Positions 62,619 through 64,000 of a stretch of 64,000 bases of DNA are shown one piece after another; the stretch's first letter is position 1, and every line of letters starts with the position of its first letter. A model generated the notes under the pieces. The model worked only from the letters and a program-made list of their open reading frames with translations. It was not told the DNA's origin and made no database searches. This DNA is from Euonymus europaeus (Eukaryota; Streptophyta; Magnoliopsida; Celastrales; Celastraceae): positions 9,870,501-9,934,500 of the forward strand of contig OY756958.1 of NCBI GenBank assembly GCA_963580455.1, given 5' to 3'. The position numbers were made by a program, and so were the translations under genes.

Positions 62619-64000
62619 GTGTACACTTTTTATTGTTCTTCTATGTCAAATTTTACGAGTATAAGCTTCCTCGGTTATTTCGATGCCAAAACCCCAACTT
62701 TCTATGACAAATGGACAAAAACAATAAAAGCTCCTCTAGAGAGAGAGTTGTGCAACTTCGGACTATCAAAATTGCTCGGTGTACACTATTTATTGTTCTT
62801 CTATGTAAAATTTTACGAGTATATGCTTCCTGGATTATTTTGATTCCAAAACCCCAACTTTCTATGGCAAATAGACAAAAATTTTAAAAGCTCCTCCTTA
62901 GAGAGAGTTGTGCAACTTCGGACTATCAAAATTGCTCGGTGTACACTTTTATTGTTCTTCTATGTCAAATTTTACGAGTATAAGCTTCCTCGGTTATTTC
63001 GATGCCAAAACTCCAACTTTCTATGACAAATGGACAAAAACAATAAAAGCTCCTCTAGAGAGAGAGTTGTGCAACTTCGGACTATCAAAATTGCTCGGTG
63101 TACACTATTTATTGTTCTTCTATGTAAAATTTTACGAGTATATGCTTCCTGGATTATTTTGATTCCAAAACCCCAACTTTCTATGACAAATAGACAAAAA
63201 TTTTAAAAGCTCCTCATAGAGAGAGTTGTGCAATTTCGGACTATCAAAATTGCTCGGTGTACACTTTTTATTGTTCTTCTATGTCAAATTTTACGAGTAT
63301 AAGCTTCCTCGGTTATTTCGATGCCAAAACCCCAACTTTCTATGACAAATGGACAAAAACAATAAAAGCTCTTCCAGAGAGAGAGTTGTGCAACTTCGGA
63401 CTATCAAAATTGCTCGGTTTACACTATTTATTGTTCTTCTATGTCAAATTACGAGTATATGCTTCCTGGATTATTTTGATTCCAAAACCCCAACTTTCTA
63501 TGACAAATAGACAAAAATTTTAAAAGCTCCTCCTTAGAGAGAGTTGTGCAACTTCGGACTATCAAAATTGCTCGGTGTACACTTTTTATTGTTCTTCTAT
63601 GTCAAATTTTACGAGTATAAGCATCCTCGGTTATTTCGATGCCAAAACCCCAACTTTCTATGACAAATGGACAAAAACAATAAAAGCTCTTCCAGAGAGA
63701 GAGTTGTGCAACTTCGGACTATCAAAATTGCTCGGTTTACACTATTTATTGTTCTTCTATGTCAAATTACGAGTATATGCTTCCTGGATTATTTTGATTC
63801 CAAAACCCCAACTTTCTATGACAAATAGACAAAAATTTTAAAAGCTCCTCCTTAGAGAGAGTTGTGCAACTTCGGACTATCAAAATTGCTCGGTGTACTC
63901 TTTTTATTGTTCTTCTATGTCAAATTTTACGAGTATAAGCTTCCTCGGTTATTTCGATGCCAAAACCCCAACTTTCTATGACAAATGGTCAAAAACAATA
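61823..64000. repeat. 1,116-bp (seven-monomer) duplication at the window end
   Basis: The unit from 61,823 (gtgtacacttttattg with four Ts, then a long A with tatgtaaaattttacg) recurs at 62,939, an offset of 1,116 bp. The following dimer pairs at 62,141 and 63,257 keep that offset. The second copy continues past the window end. It has aaaactccaac near 63,010, as at 57,600, where the first copy has aaaacaccaac near 61,894. Confidence 0.9.
62459..62938. repeat. B-B junction and mosaic A monomer
   Basis: B monomers at 62,459 and 62,619 are adjacent, so an A monomer is missing. The A monomer at 62,779 combines tatgtaaaattttacg, the mark of the A monomers at 57,689, 61,983 and 63,099, with tctatggcaaatagac, the mark of the A monomers ending near 57,460 and 61,755. 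It is a mosaic of two A lineages that are separate elsewhere. Confidence 0.85.

Larger units (their letters stand above)
1..64000. repeat. Tandem satellite array, monomer about 159-160 bp
   Basis: The same monomer is repeated head to tail from the first to the last base, about 400 copies. Landmarks recur in every copy in fixed order: gtgtacac, ttgttcttctatgtcaaat, acgagtata, ttcctngattatttygatg, ccaaaaccccaactttctatg, acaaatngacaaaa, aaagctcctc, agagagagttgtgcaac, ttcggactatc. Successive gtgtac landmarks are almost always 158-160 bp apart. No unique sequence interrupts the array and all monomers share one orientation. The length is nucleosome-like, as in many centromeric satellites. The presumed role is structural, in centromeric or heterochromatic DNA; that role is inferred from the sequence type only. 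The strand label is arbitrary. Confidence 0.98.
8541..64000. repeat. Domain II: homogenised B-A dimer array
   Basis: From about 8,541 onward the array is a nearly strict alternation of two monomer types. B has ctttttattg, caaattttacgagtataagc, cctcggttatttcgatgcc and aatggacaaaaacaataa. A has ctatttattg, caaattacgagtatatgc, cctggattattttgattcc and aatagacaaaaattttaa. Dimers are 318 bp by default, giving about 174 dimers in 55.5 kb. Small indels give 317, 319 or 320 bp. Many dimers 1-5 kb apart look identical or differ at only a few bases, which indicates recent amplification. Confidence 0.95.

Noticed and set aside
8541..64000. CRISPR array
   Set aside because: The repeats are directly adjacent 158-160 bp units with no unique spacers and no cas genes.
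1..64000. Transposable elements, LTRs or target-site duplications interrupting the array
   Set aside because: Landmark spacing stays at one monomer, or a clear monomer deletion, throughout. I saw no insertion of foreign sequence.
1..64000. Telomere-type repeats (TTTAGGG, TTAGGG)
   Set aside because: No run of either motif or its complement was seen on reading. The window does not include a chromosome end.

Overview
The whole 64-kb window is satellite DNA. It is one uninterrupted head-to-tail array of a monomer of about 159-160 bp, roughly 400 copies, and it runs off both ends of the window. I found no gene, RNA gene, transposon, CRISPR array or unique spacer. Every open reading frame is a by-product of the repeat: the same 60-100 residue peptides recur at the repeat period, in shifting frames, and end at stops built into the monomer. 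A hand count on one 160-bp monomer gives 59 G+C bases (about 37%).

The source is most likely a eukaryotic centromeric or other heterochromatic block. A nucleosome-sized monomer, homogenised higher-order repeats (HORs), frequent CAAAA pentanucleotides and no CENP-B box fit a plant satellite. Each monomer also shows an internal period of about 40 bp (CAAA-type starts at offsets 0, 40 and 80, and an AAAG start at 120). The published carrot centromeric satellite Cent-Dc is described as about 159 bp built from four 39-40 bp subrepeats, so an Apiaceae/Daucus origin is my leading guess. It is not proven, because I could not compare sequences.

Layout. Domain I (1 to about 8,540) holds diverged monomers of several classes, with a six-monomer 958-bp HOR repeated three times (5,010-7,882) and small islands of A/B-like dimers. 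Domain II (about 8,541 to 64,000) is highly homogeneous and made of alternating B (160 bp) and A (158 or 160 bp) monomers. The resulting dimers are 317, 318, 319 or 320 bp long because of three diagnostic small indels. Dimer variants are ordered into larger HORs: B1-B2-B3 (956 bp, the commonest); a 2,227-bp unit (x2); a 1,591-bp unit (three full copies, one partial and one displaced block); a 1,594-bp unit (x2); W-P-I blocks 1,272 bp apart; a B3-V-Y block (three copies); an X-R-I 954-bp unit (14 dimers in all); a 1,271-bp duplication; and a 4,453-bp, 14-dimer segmental duplication at the right end.

The parts do not form a pathway. The array records its own history: tandem segmental duplications of different ages, whole-monomer losses (A-A-A, A-A and B-B junctions), chimeric monomers, and a domain boundary that is duplicated 6.86 kb away.
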